Source: Lysobacterales bacterium
Lineage (GTDB): Bacteria > Pseudomonadota > Gammaproteobacteria > Xanthomonadales > Ahniellaceae
DNA: 64,000 nucleotides
NCBI GenBank assembly: GCA_016182785.1
Contig: JACPFU010000010.1
Coordinates: 1 to 64,000 of the forward strand
Direction: 5' to 3'
Translations under genes and position numbers: made by a program
Part shown: positions 8,779 through 19,414 of the stretch, piece by piece
How positions within the stretch are numbered: position 1 is the first letter of the stretch
How the letters are laid out: every line of letters starts with the position of its first letter
The notes under the pieces: generated by a model
What the model saw: the letters and a program-made list of their open reading frames with translations, nothing else
What the model was told of the DNA's origin: nothing
Databases searched by the model: none

Positions 8779-9474
8779 GTGAAACCGTTCATCGTCTTGC
8801 TGCTGGCGCTCGTTGCGGTTGTCGTTGGCGCCTCGACGTTCATTGGACTCGGGGCGTACAACGTTGCGGCCGATGATCCGCATTGGCCGATGACCTACCG
8901 CTTGATGGAAACGGTGCGCGGTCGCTCGATCAGCACCCGGGCCGTCGACATCGCTGTGCCGCCGCTCGACGATGGAGCCTTGATCCGTGCCGGCGCCGGC
9001 AACTACGACGCGATGTGCGTCGGTTGCCACCTGAGCCCGGGCGCTCCGAACACCGAACTCAGCCTCGGGCTGTACCCGCCACCACCGACCTGGTCGGAGC
9101 TCGGCGCCGTGGACCCGCGCGAAGCCTTCTGGGTGATCAAGCACGGCGTCAAGATGAGCGGCATGCCCGCCTGGGGCAAGAGCATGGATGATCGCTACAT
9201 CTGGGGCATGGTCGCGCTGCTGCAGCAGTTTCCGCGCATGACCAAGGCGCGCTATTACCAACTCGTGAGCACAAGTGGCGGACACGATCATGGCGGCGGT
9301 GAAAGCATGCCGCACAACCCGGCCACAATACCTGGCATGGGCGGCATGGACCCTGCATCGGACGCTGCCACCGGCTCGTCGATTGAACTGATCGACGACC
9401 CGATGACCGAAGCGGCGTCCGGCGCTGCCGGCGAAGGGCCAAAGCCGGCCCACGACCACCGCCATGAGCACTAG
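8779..9474 (+). CDS. membrane-anchored or periplasmic mono-heme cytochrome c with His/Met-rich tail
   Basis: 231 residues from a GTG start that has GGGAG just upstream (8768-8772). The N-terminus is one hydrophobic segment (VLLLALVAVVVGASTFIGL) that could be an uncleaved anchor. One heme motif, MCVGCHLSPG (Cys near 78), is followed by GVKMSGMPAW, whose Met is a likely sixth heme ligand, as in class I cytochromes. The tail after residue 165 is rich in His, Met and Gly (SGGHDHGGGESMPHN, PAHDHRHEH) and may bind copper. Position between copL and a copper-type ATPase supports a role in copper handling or in oxidation of Cu(I), which is inference. Confidence 0.8.
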   Translation: MKPFIVLLLALVAVVVGASTFIGLGAYNVAADDPHWPMTYRLMETVRGRSISTRAVDIAVPPLDDGALIRAGAGNYDAMCVGCHLSPGAPNTELSLGLYPPPPTWSELGAVDPREAFWVIKHGVKMSGMPAWGKSMDDRYIWGMVALLQQFPRMTKARYYQLVSTSGGHDHGGGESMPHNPATIPGMGGMDPASDAATGSSIELIDDPMTEAASGAAGEGPKPAHDHRHEH

Positions 9475-9613
9475 CGCGAACACTTGCCCAACGTCTGACT
9501 CTCGCCAACCAGTTTCCGGATCTCCCGGGGCCAGATACGGCACCGGGACGTTCTCGCAAGCAAGGCCAATCCTCCGGAGGAATTGGCCCAACCACTCACA
9601 GAGGGAGAATCCT

Positions 9614-10018
9614 ATGTTCCGTTCAATAGCCATCAATGAAACCCGCCGCCCGATGATTCGCCAGACACTCGGTTCACTACTGCTCGTCGGCTTGCTGGCG
9701 TCGGGTGCGGCTTTCGCGGGCGACTCGCCATCGATGGGGCATACCGTCTTCATGCGCGGTCAGATTCTTGAGGTTCAGGACTCGACGATCGTCGTGTGCA
9801 TCGGCACGGCAGACGGCGCGAGTGTCGGCCAGGAACTGGACGTCGTGCATCATTCCCGCGTGCGGACCGGGCCAAAGGGCATCGGCCGGTTCAAGCGTGA
9901 GGTGATCGGTAAGGTGCGCATCGATGCGATCGTCGACGAGCACTATGCCGAGGCAACCGTCATTGACGGCAAGGCCGGTCAGCACGACAGCGTCGAACTG
10001 GCTTCCGCCGCGAAGTAG
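9614..10018 (+). CDS. small exported protein of copper module, function unknown
   Basis: 134 residues. The start at 9614 is favoured by GAGGGAGA six bases upstream; an internal ATG at 9653 would also give a good signal peptide (TLGSLLLVGLLASGAAFA). The mature part of about 100 residues is predicted beta-rich, with RGQILEVQDSTIVVCIGTADGASVGQELDVV resembling a small barrel in which a G-x-x-V-G-x-x-L turn recurs. It has one Cys and a few His. I do not recognise the family. It is placed 112 bases before the copper-type ATPase and probably shares its regulation. Confidence 0.65.
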   Translation: MFRSIAINETRRPMIRQTLGSLLLVGLLASGAAFAGDSPSMGHTVFMRGQILEVQDSTIVVCIGTADGASVGQELDVVHHSRVRTGPKGIGRFKREVIGKVRIDAIVDEHYAEATVIDGKAGQHDSVELASAAK

Positions 10019-10129
10019 GCCTCATCGGCTGGGGCGACGCCCTTGCGTTCGCCCCAGCCGAGCACCGCAACAGCAAGCGGTCGACGCTGCCGGTGGCGCT
10101 CGGCCGGTTGGTCATCCAGCGAGGGCACC

Positions 10130-12220
10130 ATGGACGAGCACAAGCATCACCATTCAGCCGAGTCGTCTCAGGCGGTGGCGACGGGCGCGTCTCGCTCGGC
10201 GCGTTCTGGTGAGCGTCAGCGGGACCACGGCGCGCATGACCGCCACGCGGGCCACAGCGTGGCGATGTTCCGTGACCGGTTCTGGATCACGCTGTTGCTG
10301 ACGGCTCCGGCCGTGGTCTGGTCGGGAATGATCCAGCATTGGTTTGGCTACGCCGCGCCGGTGTTTGTCGGATCGTCGTGGATTCCTGCGCTGTTCGGGA
10401 CCGCCGTCTACCTCTATGGCGGGTGGCCCTTCCTGAAGGGCGCCGCGGACGAACTCCAGCGTCGCCTGCCCGGCATGATGACGCTCATTTCGCTCGCGAT
10501 CAGCGTCGCGTTTGCGTTCAGTCTGGCGGTCAGTTTCGGCGCGCCGGGCAGCGATTTGTGGTGGGAGCTGGCGTCGCTGGTGTCGATCATGTTGCTCGGC
10601 CACTGGATCGAGATGCGCTCCATCACCCAAGCACAAGGCGCGCTGCGCGCACTGGCCAAGCTGCTTCCCGACAAAGCCGTTCGTGTCGGCGCTGACGGTA
10701 GCAGCGAGGAGGTCCTGGTCTCCACACTCGCCGCTGGGGACCTGCTGCTGATCCGCCCTGGTGCGGGCATTCCCGCCGATGGCGTCGTTCGCGACGGCAA
10801 GAGCCCAGTCAATGAATCGATGATTACCGGCGAGTCGCGACCGCTGAACAAGCAGGCGGGCGATGCCGTGATTGCGGGCACCTTGAACGGCCAGGGGTCG
10901 CTACGCGTGGAGGTGACGCGAACCGGCGATCAGACGGCGTTGGCCGGCATCATGCGGCTGGTCGAACAGGCCCAACAATCGCGCTCGCGGGCGCAGGCGC
11001 TGGCAGATCGAGCGGCGCGACTGCTGACGTTCGCCGCGATCGCGATCGCCATGCTCACCGCCGTGGTCTGGACGGCGCTCGGTGCGCCATGGAACTACAC
11101 GGTGGAACGGGTCGTGACGGTGCTCGTCATCGCCTGCCCACATGCACTCGGACTCGCAGTGCCGCTGGTCATCGCGATCTCGACGACGCTCGGCGTCCAG
11201 CACGGGCTGCTGATTCGTGATCGCCGCGGCCTGGAAGAAGCGCGCAATCTCGACATCGTGGTATTCGACAAAACCGGGACGCTGACGCTGGCCGAGCACC
11301 GCGTGGTCGACATCGCGACCGACGGCATGCTCACGCCCGAGGACGCCCTGCGCTTCGCGGCGGCCACCGAACGCGACTCCGAGCATCCCGTTGCACGGGC
11401 CCTGCTGCTGAGCGCAGAAGAACGCAGGCTGGTGGTTCCGCAGGCCACGGATTTCCATGCCGAGGCCGGTCGTGGTGTGGAAGCCATCGTCGATGGCCAA
11501 GTCTGGAAGGTGGGAGGCCCGGGGCTCTTGCGGGCGCTCAAGGTCGAGGCGCCGACGCAGCTTCGCGGTGCGGCACAGCGCGCCGCAGACGCCGGTCGCT
11601 CGGCGATCTATCTGGTGGACGCGAGCGGTGTGCGCGCGGTATTCGCGATCGCCGACGCCATACGCCCTGAATCGAAGGAAGCCGTGCGCTTGCTGCACGA
11701 TGCCGGAATCGAGGTCGCCATGCTCACTGGCGACTCGGAAGCCGTCGCGCGTAGTGTGGCGGCCGAGCTCGGCATCGACACCGTACTGGCCGAGGTCTTG
11801 CCCCAGGACAAGGCATCGGTGATCGAGGGCCTGCAAGCCCAAGGCAAGCGCGTGGCCATGGTCGGCGACGGCGTGAACGATGCGCCGGCCCTGGTTTCGG
11901 CCGACGTCGGCGTGGCGATCGGTGCCGGGACCGACGTCGCGGTGGAAGCTGGCGACGTCGTGCTCGTGCGTTCAGACCCACGCGATGTTCCGGCGATCGT
12001 CGCACTCAGTCGTGCCACCTACCGCAAGATGATCCAGAACTTGTGGTGGGCGGCTGGTTACAACATCGTCGCGATTCCTCTGGCGGCCGGCGTGCTGGTG
12101 CCTTGGGGCATCGTGCTGGCGCCGGCGCTGGGTGCCGTCTTGATGTCGGTCAGCACGATCATCGTGGCGATCAACGCGCAACTGCTGCGCCGCGCACCGC
12201 TGGATCGTCTGCGGCGATAG
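10130..12220 (+). CDS. CopB-type (CPH motif) P1B ATPase, copper/silver export
   Basis: 696 residues. The start at 10130 has GAGGG just upstream and opens a His-rich cytosolic tail (MDEHKHHH, DHGAHDRHAGH) in place of the CxxC metal-binding domains of CopA. The membrane motif is ACPHALGLAVPL, CPH rather than CPC, which marks the CopB-like subgroup. Other P-type hallmarks are present: MITGESRPLN in the actuator domain, FDKTGTLT with the phosphorylated Asp, SEHPVARALL, and GDGVNDAPAL. It should pump copper or silver out of the cytoplasm at the cost of ATP. Substrate oxidation state cannot be decided from sequence. It ends the copper module; the next 151 bases hold no gene. Confidence 0.9.
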   Translation: MDEHKHHHSAESSQAVATGASRSARSGERQRDHGAHDRHAGHSVAMFRDRFWITLLLTAPAVVWSGMIQHWFGYAAPVFVGSSWIPALFGTAVYLYGGWPFLKGAADELQRRLPGMMTLISLAISVAFAFSLAVSFGAPGSDLWWELASLVSIMLLGHWIEMRSITQAQGALRALAKLLPDKAVRVGADGSSEEVLVSTLAAGDLLLIRPGAGIPADGVVRDGKSPVNESMITGESRPLNKQAGDAVIAGTLNGQGSLRVEVTRTGDQTALAGIMRLVEQAQQSRSRAQALADRAARLLTFAAIAIAMLTAVVWTALGAPWNYTVERVVTVLVIACPHALGLAVPLVIAISTTLGVQHGLLIRDRRGLEEARNLDIVVFDKTGTLTLAEHRVVDIATDGMLTPEDALRFAAATERDSEHPVARALLLSAEERRLVVPQATDFHAEAGRGVEAIVDGQVWKVGGPGLLRALKVEAPTQLRGAAQRAADAGRSAIYLVDASGVRAVFAIADAIRPESKEAVRLLHDAGIEVAMLTGDSEAVARSVAAELGIDTVLAEVLPQDKASVIEGLQAQGKRVAMVGDGVNDAPALVSADVGVAIGAGTDVAVEAGDVVLVRSDPRDVPAIVALSRATYRKMIQNLWWAAGYNIVAIPLAAGVLVPWGIVLAPALGAVLMSVSTIIVAINAQLLRRAPLDRLRR

Positions 12221-12371
12221 CGCGCTGCGCGGGACCGGGCCCGGGCGCGAGCCCGGAATGCATCAGCAGCATGCGGCCGGCGTGGGCCACGCCGGGCGGC
12301 CACGCGAAGACGATGCGCACTGCCTCGCCAGCCGGGTACACCGGATCGGGTGTCAGTCGCGGCTCGCGGGG

Positions 12372-14621
12372 CTAGTCGAACCCATCCGCAAACAATCGGT
12401 CGCTCTCCTGCACCGCGCCGGTCGAGCACCGGCGCTCGCTGTTGATCAGGGTCGGGCGCGGGCGGCCGAGGCCGTCTTGCAGCAATTCGCGACCATCGAC
12501 GCGCGGACACTCGCCGAGCTCGGCACCGTGGGCGAGGCTGCCGACCGCAAGCCCGGGCATCGCCACGCCATGCACGCCACCGCCGACCAGCGTCGGCGTC
12601 AACCCGGCCGGCACGTTGAGCTGCGAGTTCGCGCCCATGCCGAGGCAGGCGCTGTCGTTGCCGACCAAGTTGCGGTCGCCGCTGAAGCTGCCGTTGCAGT
12701 CATCCGACAGCGGCGACGCGCCGCGCGTGTTGTCGGCGACGATGCTGCGATTCACCGTCGGCACGTTGCCGGCCGCGGCGTGCAGGCCGCCGCCGACGCC
12801 GTTGACGCTGCGGTTGCGCGCGATGGTCGCGTACTGCAGGTCGAGCGTGCCGCCGGAGACGTGGGCACCGCCGCCATCGCCATCGGCACGATTGTCGGTC
12901 AGCGCACTGTCGATCAGCGACAGCGACGCACCGGCGCCGGTCAGGTACGCGCCACCGCCGCGCCCGCTGATCAGGTTGCCATCGGCCAAGCTGGCGAATA
13001 GCTCGGCGCGAGCGTTGTCCACCGCGATGCCGCCGCCGTGCACCGCCATGTTGGCGTTGAGGCGCAGGCCGATCAGCGTGGCGACATTGCCGAGCCCGCC
13101 GCTGACCTGCACCGCGCCGCCGTTGGCCGCGCCCGGAGCGCCGTTCTGCAGCCGCAGGTGCGCGACCGCGGCGTCGGCACGGATGTCGAGCAGACGGTCC
13201 TGGGCATTGCCGTCGATGCGGCTCGCGCCTGCCACCGAACCGAACAGGTTCAGCTCGTCGCTGATGTCGATGTCGCCGGTGGCGCCGGTATCGTCGCCGC
13301 TGCCGGTATTGGTGATCGTGTACAGGCCAGGCGCAAGGACGGTCTGGCGACCGCTCAGCGCATTGGCTTCCTGCACCGCTGCGCGCAGCGTGCACAGACC
13401 GCTGACGATCGCGACGCAATTGCCGTCGCCGATATTGGCGTCGGGCGTGTCGCTGCTGGTGTTCACCGTGAACACCTGCGAGAACTCGATCGCGCCGACA
13501 TCGCAGGCGCCCGTTCGCGTCTCGCCGCGCTGGTCGAGCGAATGGCAGTTCACCCCGGCACCGGTGTTGCCGGCATTGCGCAACGGCGAGTCCAGCGACG
13601 GGTGCATCGACAGCGTCGGACCGCCGTAGTCGGCGAGCGGCAGCAACAGCGCCGGGCCGGTGACCAGCGCCGTGGCCGTGCCGATGTGGCAAGCCGCGCC
13701 AACGCTGGTGGAGGCGCCTTCGACCAGGCTGTAGGCGACCGCGTCCAGTTCACCGAAGCAATTCGCGTTGACGCCACCACGCGCGGAGTTTCCGGCGATG
13801 ACGCTGTTGTGTGCGCCGACGGCGGCTGCGGACTCGACGTAGAGCCCGCCCGCGGCGCCGTTGGTCAGGGTGGCGGCGACGTTGTCGGCGATGGTCACGT
13901 TGTTCAGCAAGACCACATCGGCGCCGGTCAGCGCGATCGCTCCGCCGGAGCTGCCGGCGGCGTTCTCGGAAAGGGTGCTGGAACGCAGCGCCAGGTCAGC
14001 GGCGGCGCTGACCTCGATCGCGCCGCCCTTGCCGCTGCTGCGGTTGCGGTGGAACAGCGACTGGTTCAGCGAGAGCGTGCCGCCGCTCTGCGCGATGGCG
14101 CCACCGGCATCGGCGAAACCATCGCGGAACTCGAGTTCGCTGCCGATCAGGCCGGCACTGGCCAGGCGCAGCAGGCCGCCACCGCGCGGGTTCGGAAACA
14201 CCGTCGGATCGCCGTTGGCGAGCGTGATGCGCGAAATCTGCAGCAACGCCGCGGGGCGCACGTCGAACACGCGGTCGAGACCGCTGCCACTGATCGCGGC
14301 GCGGTTGTTCGCGAGCGCGGTGCGGATCTCGAGCGTGCCGGTGATGTCGAGGTCGCCGGTCGCATTCGCATCTTCGTCGCGCCCGGCACGCGCGAGAATC
14401 ACCCCGATGCCGCTCGGCAACAGGATCAGGTCCGAGCCCGATCCGGCGCTGCAGCCGCCGAAGGCCGCATCGGCATTCGCCGCCTGCACCGCTTCGCGCA
14501 GCGTGCACTGTGCGGCGTTCTCGCCGAACTCGTCGGCGAAGTGGTTGACGTTGATCGTCGCCGCCATCGCCGCGGAAGACGCGGCGAGACCGGCAGCCAG
14601 AACCATCGAGGTGCTGCGCAT
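12372..14621 (-). CDS. secreted beta-helix protein with two CSLREA modules, ending DGFD
   Basis: 749 residues. The start (MRSTSMVLAAGLAASSAAMA) follows GGAG and gives a standard signal peptide. Two tandem modules are visible: one from CTLREAVQAANADA (about residue 40) to GACDVGAIEFSQ (about 385), the other from CTLRAAVQEANALS (about 420) to the end. Each consists of many beta-helix turns of the type GGAI/GGG plus S-x-L-x-x-N. Module 1 ends in the DVGAIEF element normally found at the end of a whole protein, so the gene looks like a fusion or duplication of two complete proteins. The last residues are LFADGFD. Function and ligand are unknown. Confidence 0.85.
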   Translation of the reverse strand: MRSTSMVLAAGLAASSAAMAATINVNHFADEFGENAAQCTLREAVQAANADAAFGGCSAGSGSDLILLPSGIGVILARAGRDEDANATGDLDITGTLEIRTALANNRAAISGSGLDRVFDVRPAALLQISRITLANGDPTVFPNPRGGGLLRLASAGLIGSELEFRDGFADAGGAIAQSGGTLSLNQSLFHRNRSSGKGGAIEVSAAADLALRSSTLSENAAGSSGGAIALTGADVVLLNNVTIADNVAATLTNGAAGGLYVESAAAVGAHNSVIAGNSARGGVNANCFGELDAVAYSLVEGASTSVGAACHIGTATALVTGPALLLPLADYGGPTLSMHPSLDSPLRNAGNTGAGVNCHSLDQRGETRTGACDVGAIEFSQVFTVNTSSDTPDANIGDGNCVAIVSGLCTLRAAVQEANALSGRQTVLAPGLYTITNTGSGDDTGATGDIDISDELNLFGSVAGASRIDGNAQDRLLDIRADAAVAHLRLQNGAPGAANGGAVQVSGGLGNVATLIGLRLNANMAVHGGGIAVDNARAELFASLADGNLISGRGGGAYLTGAGASLSLIDSALTDNRADGDGGGAHVSGGTLDLQYATIARNRSVNGVGGGLHAAAGNVPTVNRSIVADNTRGASPLSDDCNGSFSGDRNLVGNDSACLGMGANSQLNVPAGLTPTLVGGGVHGVAMPGLAVGSLAHGAELGECPRVDGRELLQDGLGRPRPTLINSERRCSTGAVQESDRLFADGFD

Positions 14622-14718
14622 GTCCAACTCCAGGCCGGCGCCAGGCTGCGCCGTCGAATCCCCCAACGCCGGTCCGCCCCGAAACCGAACGGTCGCGCGG
14701 CCGCTTCGTGGCCGCCGT

Positions 14719-16992
14719 TCAGCTTTCGGGCACGGACACGGCCGGGAACGCGAGCGGCACGTAGCCGATGCGGGCATCGCCGAAATGCGCGGTCACGGCG
14801 ACTCGATCGCGCGCCTGCGCCAGGCCCGCCAGGTCCGGCGACAGGCCGGTGTGCAGGGCCAGCGCATAACCGGCGCGGCGCAGGCCCGCGGGCCATTCGA
14901 CCAGCACGCGCACCGGCCCTTGGCCCGGGTAGACGTGGACGGTGCGCCAGTCGCCGGCGTTGGCGCGGGTGCGGCGGATCGGTGCGGCAAAGGCCTCGCC
15001 GTTGATACGCAAGGCCGCAAGCGGCAACGCCGCCGGCAACGCCAAGCCGAGCACGGCTTCGGGGTCGTCGCTCTCGATCAGGATCTGGTCGTGCGTCGCA
15101 TCCAGCGCCTCGATCCGCACCCGCGGCGGCGGCGCGCCCGAACCGGGCAGCGCGACCACGGTCGCGTCGGATGCGGCCCAGGGCGGCACGCGCTCGCTCG
15201 CTGGCAGCGCCGGCAGGGCCTGTTGCCAGTCGGCCGCTTCGCCTTCGCTCACGCCGAGCAGCTGCAGCCTGCGCAAGCCGGGGCCGCTGACCTCGCGCAG
15301 CGCCAGCGGCGCGCGCGTGTCCGGCGAATACGGGGCAGCGAGCGCAGCCGCGATCGCCAGCGCCAGCGTTCCGATCCAGCCGGCAGCGAGCAGCCGACCC
15401 CGCGCCCGGGAACCGAGTGCATCCACCGCCACCGCAAGCGGCGCGGCGACCAGCGCGATCAGCAGCGCCAGTCCGGGCAGCGCGCCCGGACCCAGGCTCG
15501 GATACAGCGCCAGCAACCCATTGGCATTCGCGAGCCAGATCACGGCCGCGAGCAACAGCGCGCCGGCCAACGACCGCGTTGGTGCAAGCGCGTACCCGCT
15601 TGTGGCGACCAGCAACGGCAGCAGCGCGAGCGGACTGGCGCCGGGCGCGACCGAAACGAACGCGCCGGCGGCCAGCAGCAACACCACCAGCACCGCCGCG
15701 AACCAGGCGCCGGCACCGTGGCGGCGCACGAACCACAGGCCCGCAGACCACGCCAGCACGACGCCAAGCGCGCTGGTGGCGAGTTGCAGCCACGATCCGT
15801 TCGCCGTCCACGGCATCGGCGTAGCGCCCGCCGCCCTCCATGCCGTCGCCATCGCCAGGCTGGCGCCGGCGGCGAGCAGCAGGGTGAGCAGCAGCAGAAC
15901 CGTGGCGCCAGCCACGCGCGGCCAGGTCAGCAGGCCCGCGCGGCGCGCACGCACGCAGCCGAACATCGCCAGTCCCAGCGTCGCGAGCAGCAGCCAGCGG
16001 TTCGCCGCCTCGGGCCAGTGCCAGGCGACGCCGCCGAAGTCGAAGTAGACGCGGTTGCGGGTGTCCTGCACCGCCACGCCTGACACTGCCAGCGCGCGCG
16101 TCGCGGCCAGCGCGTTGGCGCCAATCTGCTGCAAGCTGCCGGGGTCGAGGTGCGCGAGGTCATCGAGCGGCGTGTGGTAACGCTCGCCGCCCTCGATGAA
16201 GGCGAAGTTGACGCCGGCGCGGCCCTCGCGCTTGTACACCGAGAAGTCGGTGTTGTTCGGCATGCGCGTGTAGATCTCGTAGGCCAGCGAACTCAGCGTC
16301 GGATACGGCAACGCCGGCGCCACCGCCCGGATGATCGCGGCATTGCCCGGCTGCGTCTCGAACAGATTGGCGCGGCCGCGCGTGCCGCGTGCTTCCAGGT
16401 TCACCACCGCGCCGACGCGGGCGAACTCGGGCTCGCGCACGAAGGCCTCGGCGCCGAGCAGCCCGGCTTCCTCACCGTCGGCGACCAGCAACAGGATCTC
16501 GCGCCGCGCGCCGGTATCGGTCTGCAGCGCGCGCGCGATCTCGACCAGGGCGGCTACGCCCGATCCGGCATCGCCCGCGCCCGGCCCGGCACCGACCGAG
16601 TCGTAATGCGAAGTCAGCAACACCGCCGGCTCGGCCGCTGCGCCCGGCAGCCGCAGCAGCAGATTGTGCGGCGTGCCGCAGACACCGTACTCGGCACAGA
16701 CGAAGCGCGAGCGCAGCTCGGCGCTGAGCCCGATCCCCGCGAACGCCGCGACCACACGCTCGCGCACCATGGCATTCGCCGCTGTCCCCAGCCGATGCGG
16801 CCGCTCGTCGCCAAGCACCCCACGCAACACCGCAAGCGCCCGCGCCGCCGAGAACTCCGCCTGCGCCGCTTCGACCCCCAGCGCCGCCGGCGGACGCTGC
16901 GCCCACAGCATCGTCACCACCAGCACCAGCACCAGCATCCCCAGCAAGCCCGCCAGTGCCGGCCTCCGCTCACGCGTGTCGTTCGTCATCAT
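14719..16992 (-). CDS. membrane M28 family metallopeptidase
   Basis: 757 residues. One N-terminal membrane segment (ALAGLLGMLVLVLVVTML, 12-29) is followed by an M28 peptidase domain. Probable zinc ligands are seen in order: SHYDS (His 129, Asp 131), GAGDAGSG (Asp 141), DGEEAG (Glu 174-175), NLEARG and YHTPLDDL. Of these the DGEE glutamate should be catalytic. The second half has several hydrophobic segments (about residues 310-520) and then a soluble region. This layout resembles the endoplasmic reticulum metallopeptidase 1 (Fxna) type, also found in bacteria. The peptidase domain would face the periplasm. The start could be either of two adjacent ATG codons (16992 or 16989). Confidence 0.85.
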   Translation of the reverse strand: MMTNDTRERRPALAGLLGMLVLVLVVTMLWAQRPPAALGVEAAQAEFSAARALAVLRGVLGDERPHRLGTAANAMVRERVVAAFAGIGLSAELRSRFVCAEYGVCGTPHNLLLRLPGAAAEPAVLLTSHYDSVGAGPGAGDAGSGVAALVEIARALQTDTGARREILLLVADGEEAGLLGAEAFVREPEFARVGAVVNLEARGTRGRANLFETQPGNAAIIRAVAPALPYPTLSSLAYEIYTRMPNNTDFSVYKREGRAGVNFAFIEGGERYHTPLDDLAHLDPGSLQQIGANALAATRALAVSGVAVQDTRNRVYFDFGGVAWHWPEAANRWLLLATLGLAMFGCVRARRAGLLTWPRVAGATVLLLLTLLLAAGASLAMATAWRAAGATPMPWTANGSWLQLATSALGVVLAWSAGLWFVRRHGAGAWFAAVLVVLLLAAGAFVSVAPGASPLALLPLLVATSGYALAPTRSLAGALLLAAVIWLANANGLLALYPSLGPGALPGLALLIALVAAPLAVAVDALGSRARGRLLAAGWIGTLALAIAAALAAPYSPDTRAPLALREVSGPGLRRLQLLGVSEGEAADWQQALPALPASERVPPWAASDATVVALPGSGAPPPRVRIEALDATHDQILIESDDPEAVLGLALPAALPLAALRINGEAFAAPIRRTRANAGDWRTVHVYPGQGPVRVLVEWPAGLRRAGYALALHTGLSPDLAGLAQARDRVAVTAHFGDARIGYVPLAFPAVSVPES

Positions 16993-17046
16993 CGGCCGCT
17001 CGCCTAGGTTGCAGTCCCCGAGGGTAGCGACTGGCGCGCAGGGCGC

Positions 17047-17072
17047 AAAAAAAACCCCGCATCGCTGCGGGG
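17047..17072 (-). terminator. Rho-independent terminator of groEL
   Basis: Read on the minus strand: CCCCGC, loop AGCGAT, GCGGGG, then eight T. It lies 59 bases past the groEL stop and before the start of the peptidase gene. Confidence 0.85.
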
Positions 17073-17088
17073 TTCTTTCGTACGTCGG

Positions 17089-17114
17089 ATCGCGCCACAA
17101 GTGGCGCTCCCACA
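17089..17114. repeat. REP-like palindrome downstream of groEL
   Basis: On the minus strand it begins TGTGGGAGCG and continues with GCGCCAC-TT-GTGGCGC, a 7-bp stem. The same opening and closing bases occur in the inverted pair between groES and groEL. This resembles REP elements that start GTGGGAGCGG in pseudomonads and xanthomonads. It sits between the groEL stop and the groEL terminator. Confidence 0.65.
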
Positions 17115-17130
17115 AGCGCGGTGGAATGGA

Positions 17131-18861
<1,731 letters not shown>

Positions 18862-18873
18862 GGAATCAGGTGA

Positions 18874-19161
18874 TCAGCCGAGCACCGCGAAGATGTCGTC
18901 TTCCTTGATGAAGACGTATTCGACGCCGTCGATCTTCTGCTCGGTGCCGCTGTACTTGCCGAACAGCACCTTGTCGCCGACCTTGACCGTCGGGGCGCGC
19001 ACCGAACCGTTGTCCAGCGGCTTGCCCGGGCCGACGGCGACGATTTCGCCGCGGATCGGCTTCTCGGTGGCCGAATCCGGGATCACGATGCCACCGGCGG
19101 AGATCTTTTCCTCTTCCATGCGCTTGATGACAACGCGGTCGTGAAGCGGTTTGATGTTCAT
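18874..19161 (-). CDS. groES: GroES, 10-kDa co-chaperonin
   Basis: 95 residues from [18 protein letters not shown]. Three in-frame ATG codons lie close together; the one at 19161 is chosen because AGAGG is placed six bases before it. The mobile loop [15 protein letters not shown] and the end [15 protein letters not shown] are typical. It caps the GroEL ring during folding. It is first in the groES-groEL operon and is preceded by a CIRCE element. Confidence 0.97.
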   Translation of the reverse strand: MNIKPLHDRVVIKRMEEEKISAGGIVIPDSATEKPIRGEIVAVGPGKPLDNGSVRAPTVKVGDKVLFGKYSGTEQKIDGVEYVFIKEDDIFAVLG

Positions 19162-19209
19162 GCTCATCCTCTGCAAACGATTGATTGAACGAAGATTCTC
19201 GACAAGTTG

Positions 19210-19236
19210 TTAGCACTCACCGTCGATGAGTGCCAA
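19210..19236. promoter_or_regulatory. CIRCE operator (HrcA binding site) of groESL
   Basis: TTAGCACTC, nine bases, GAGTGCCAA. Only one base departs from the consensus TTAGCACTC-N9-GAGTGCTAA. It lies 49 bases before the groES start. HrcA is the known repressor for CIRCE; its gene is not in this window. It directly abuts a -10-like TAGAAT. Confidence 0.92.
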
Positions 19237-19241
19237 TTCTA
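19236..19241 (-). promoter_or_regulatory. candidate -10 box of groES
   Basis: TAGAAT on the minus strand, sharing one base with the CIRCE element, so HrcA binding would cover the transcription start. The -35 position (TTCTCC, 17-bp spacer) matches the consensus poorly. Confidence 0.45.
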
Positions 19242-19334
19242 GCCGCCCAACCCTGCGCGGAGAAGGCCGGACTGGGGACCGCCGTGAAATGGGGCGGGCG
19301 GCGGTCGATTCAAGAGGCCGGCGCCGCGGCAGCG

Positions 19335-19367
19335 AAAAAACAACGGGGCCGCCCTGAGGCGGCCCCG
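19335..19367 (-). terminator. Rho-independent terminator of the 1221-residue secreted protein gene
   Basis: On the minus strand: CGGGGCCGCC, loop TCAG, GGCGGCCCCG, then TTG and six T. The 10-bp stem lies 48 bases after the stop codon at 19415. Confidence 0.85.
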
Positions 19368-19414
19368 TACTTGGTGACGCAGCCGGCCCCGGGGCCGGCT
19401 CGTGCCCTTGGCGA

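Noticed and set aside
12221..12371. Short gene fragment or terminator between the copper ATPase and the beta-helix gene
   Set aside because: A minus-strand frame has some coding look but no start or family; the GC-rich CCGGGC/GCCCGG hairpin near 12236 has no T-run. Nothing firm is seen.
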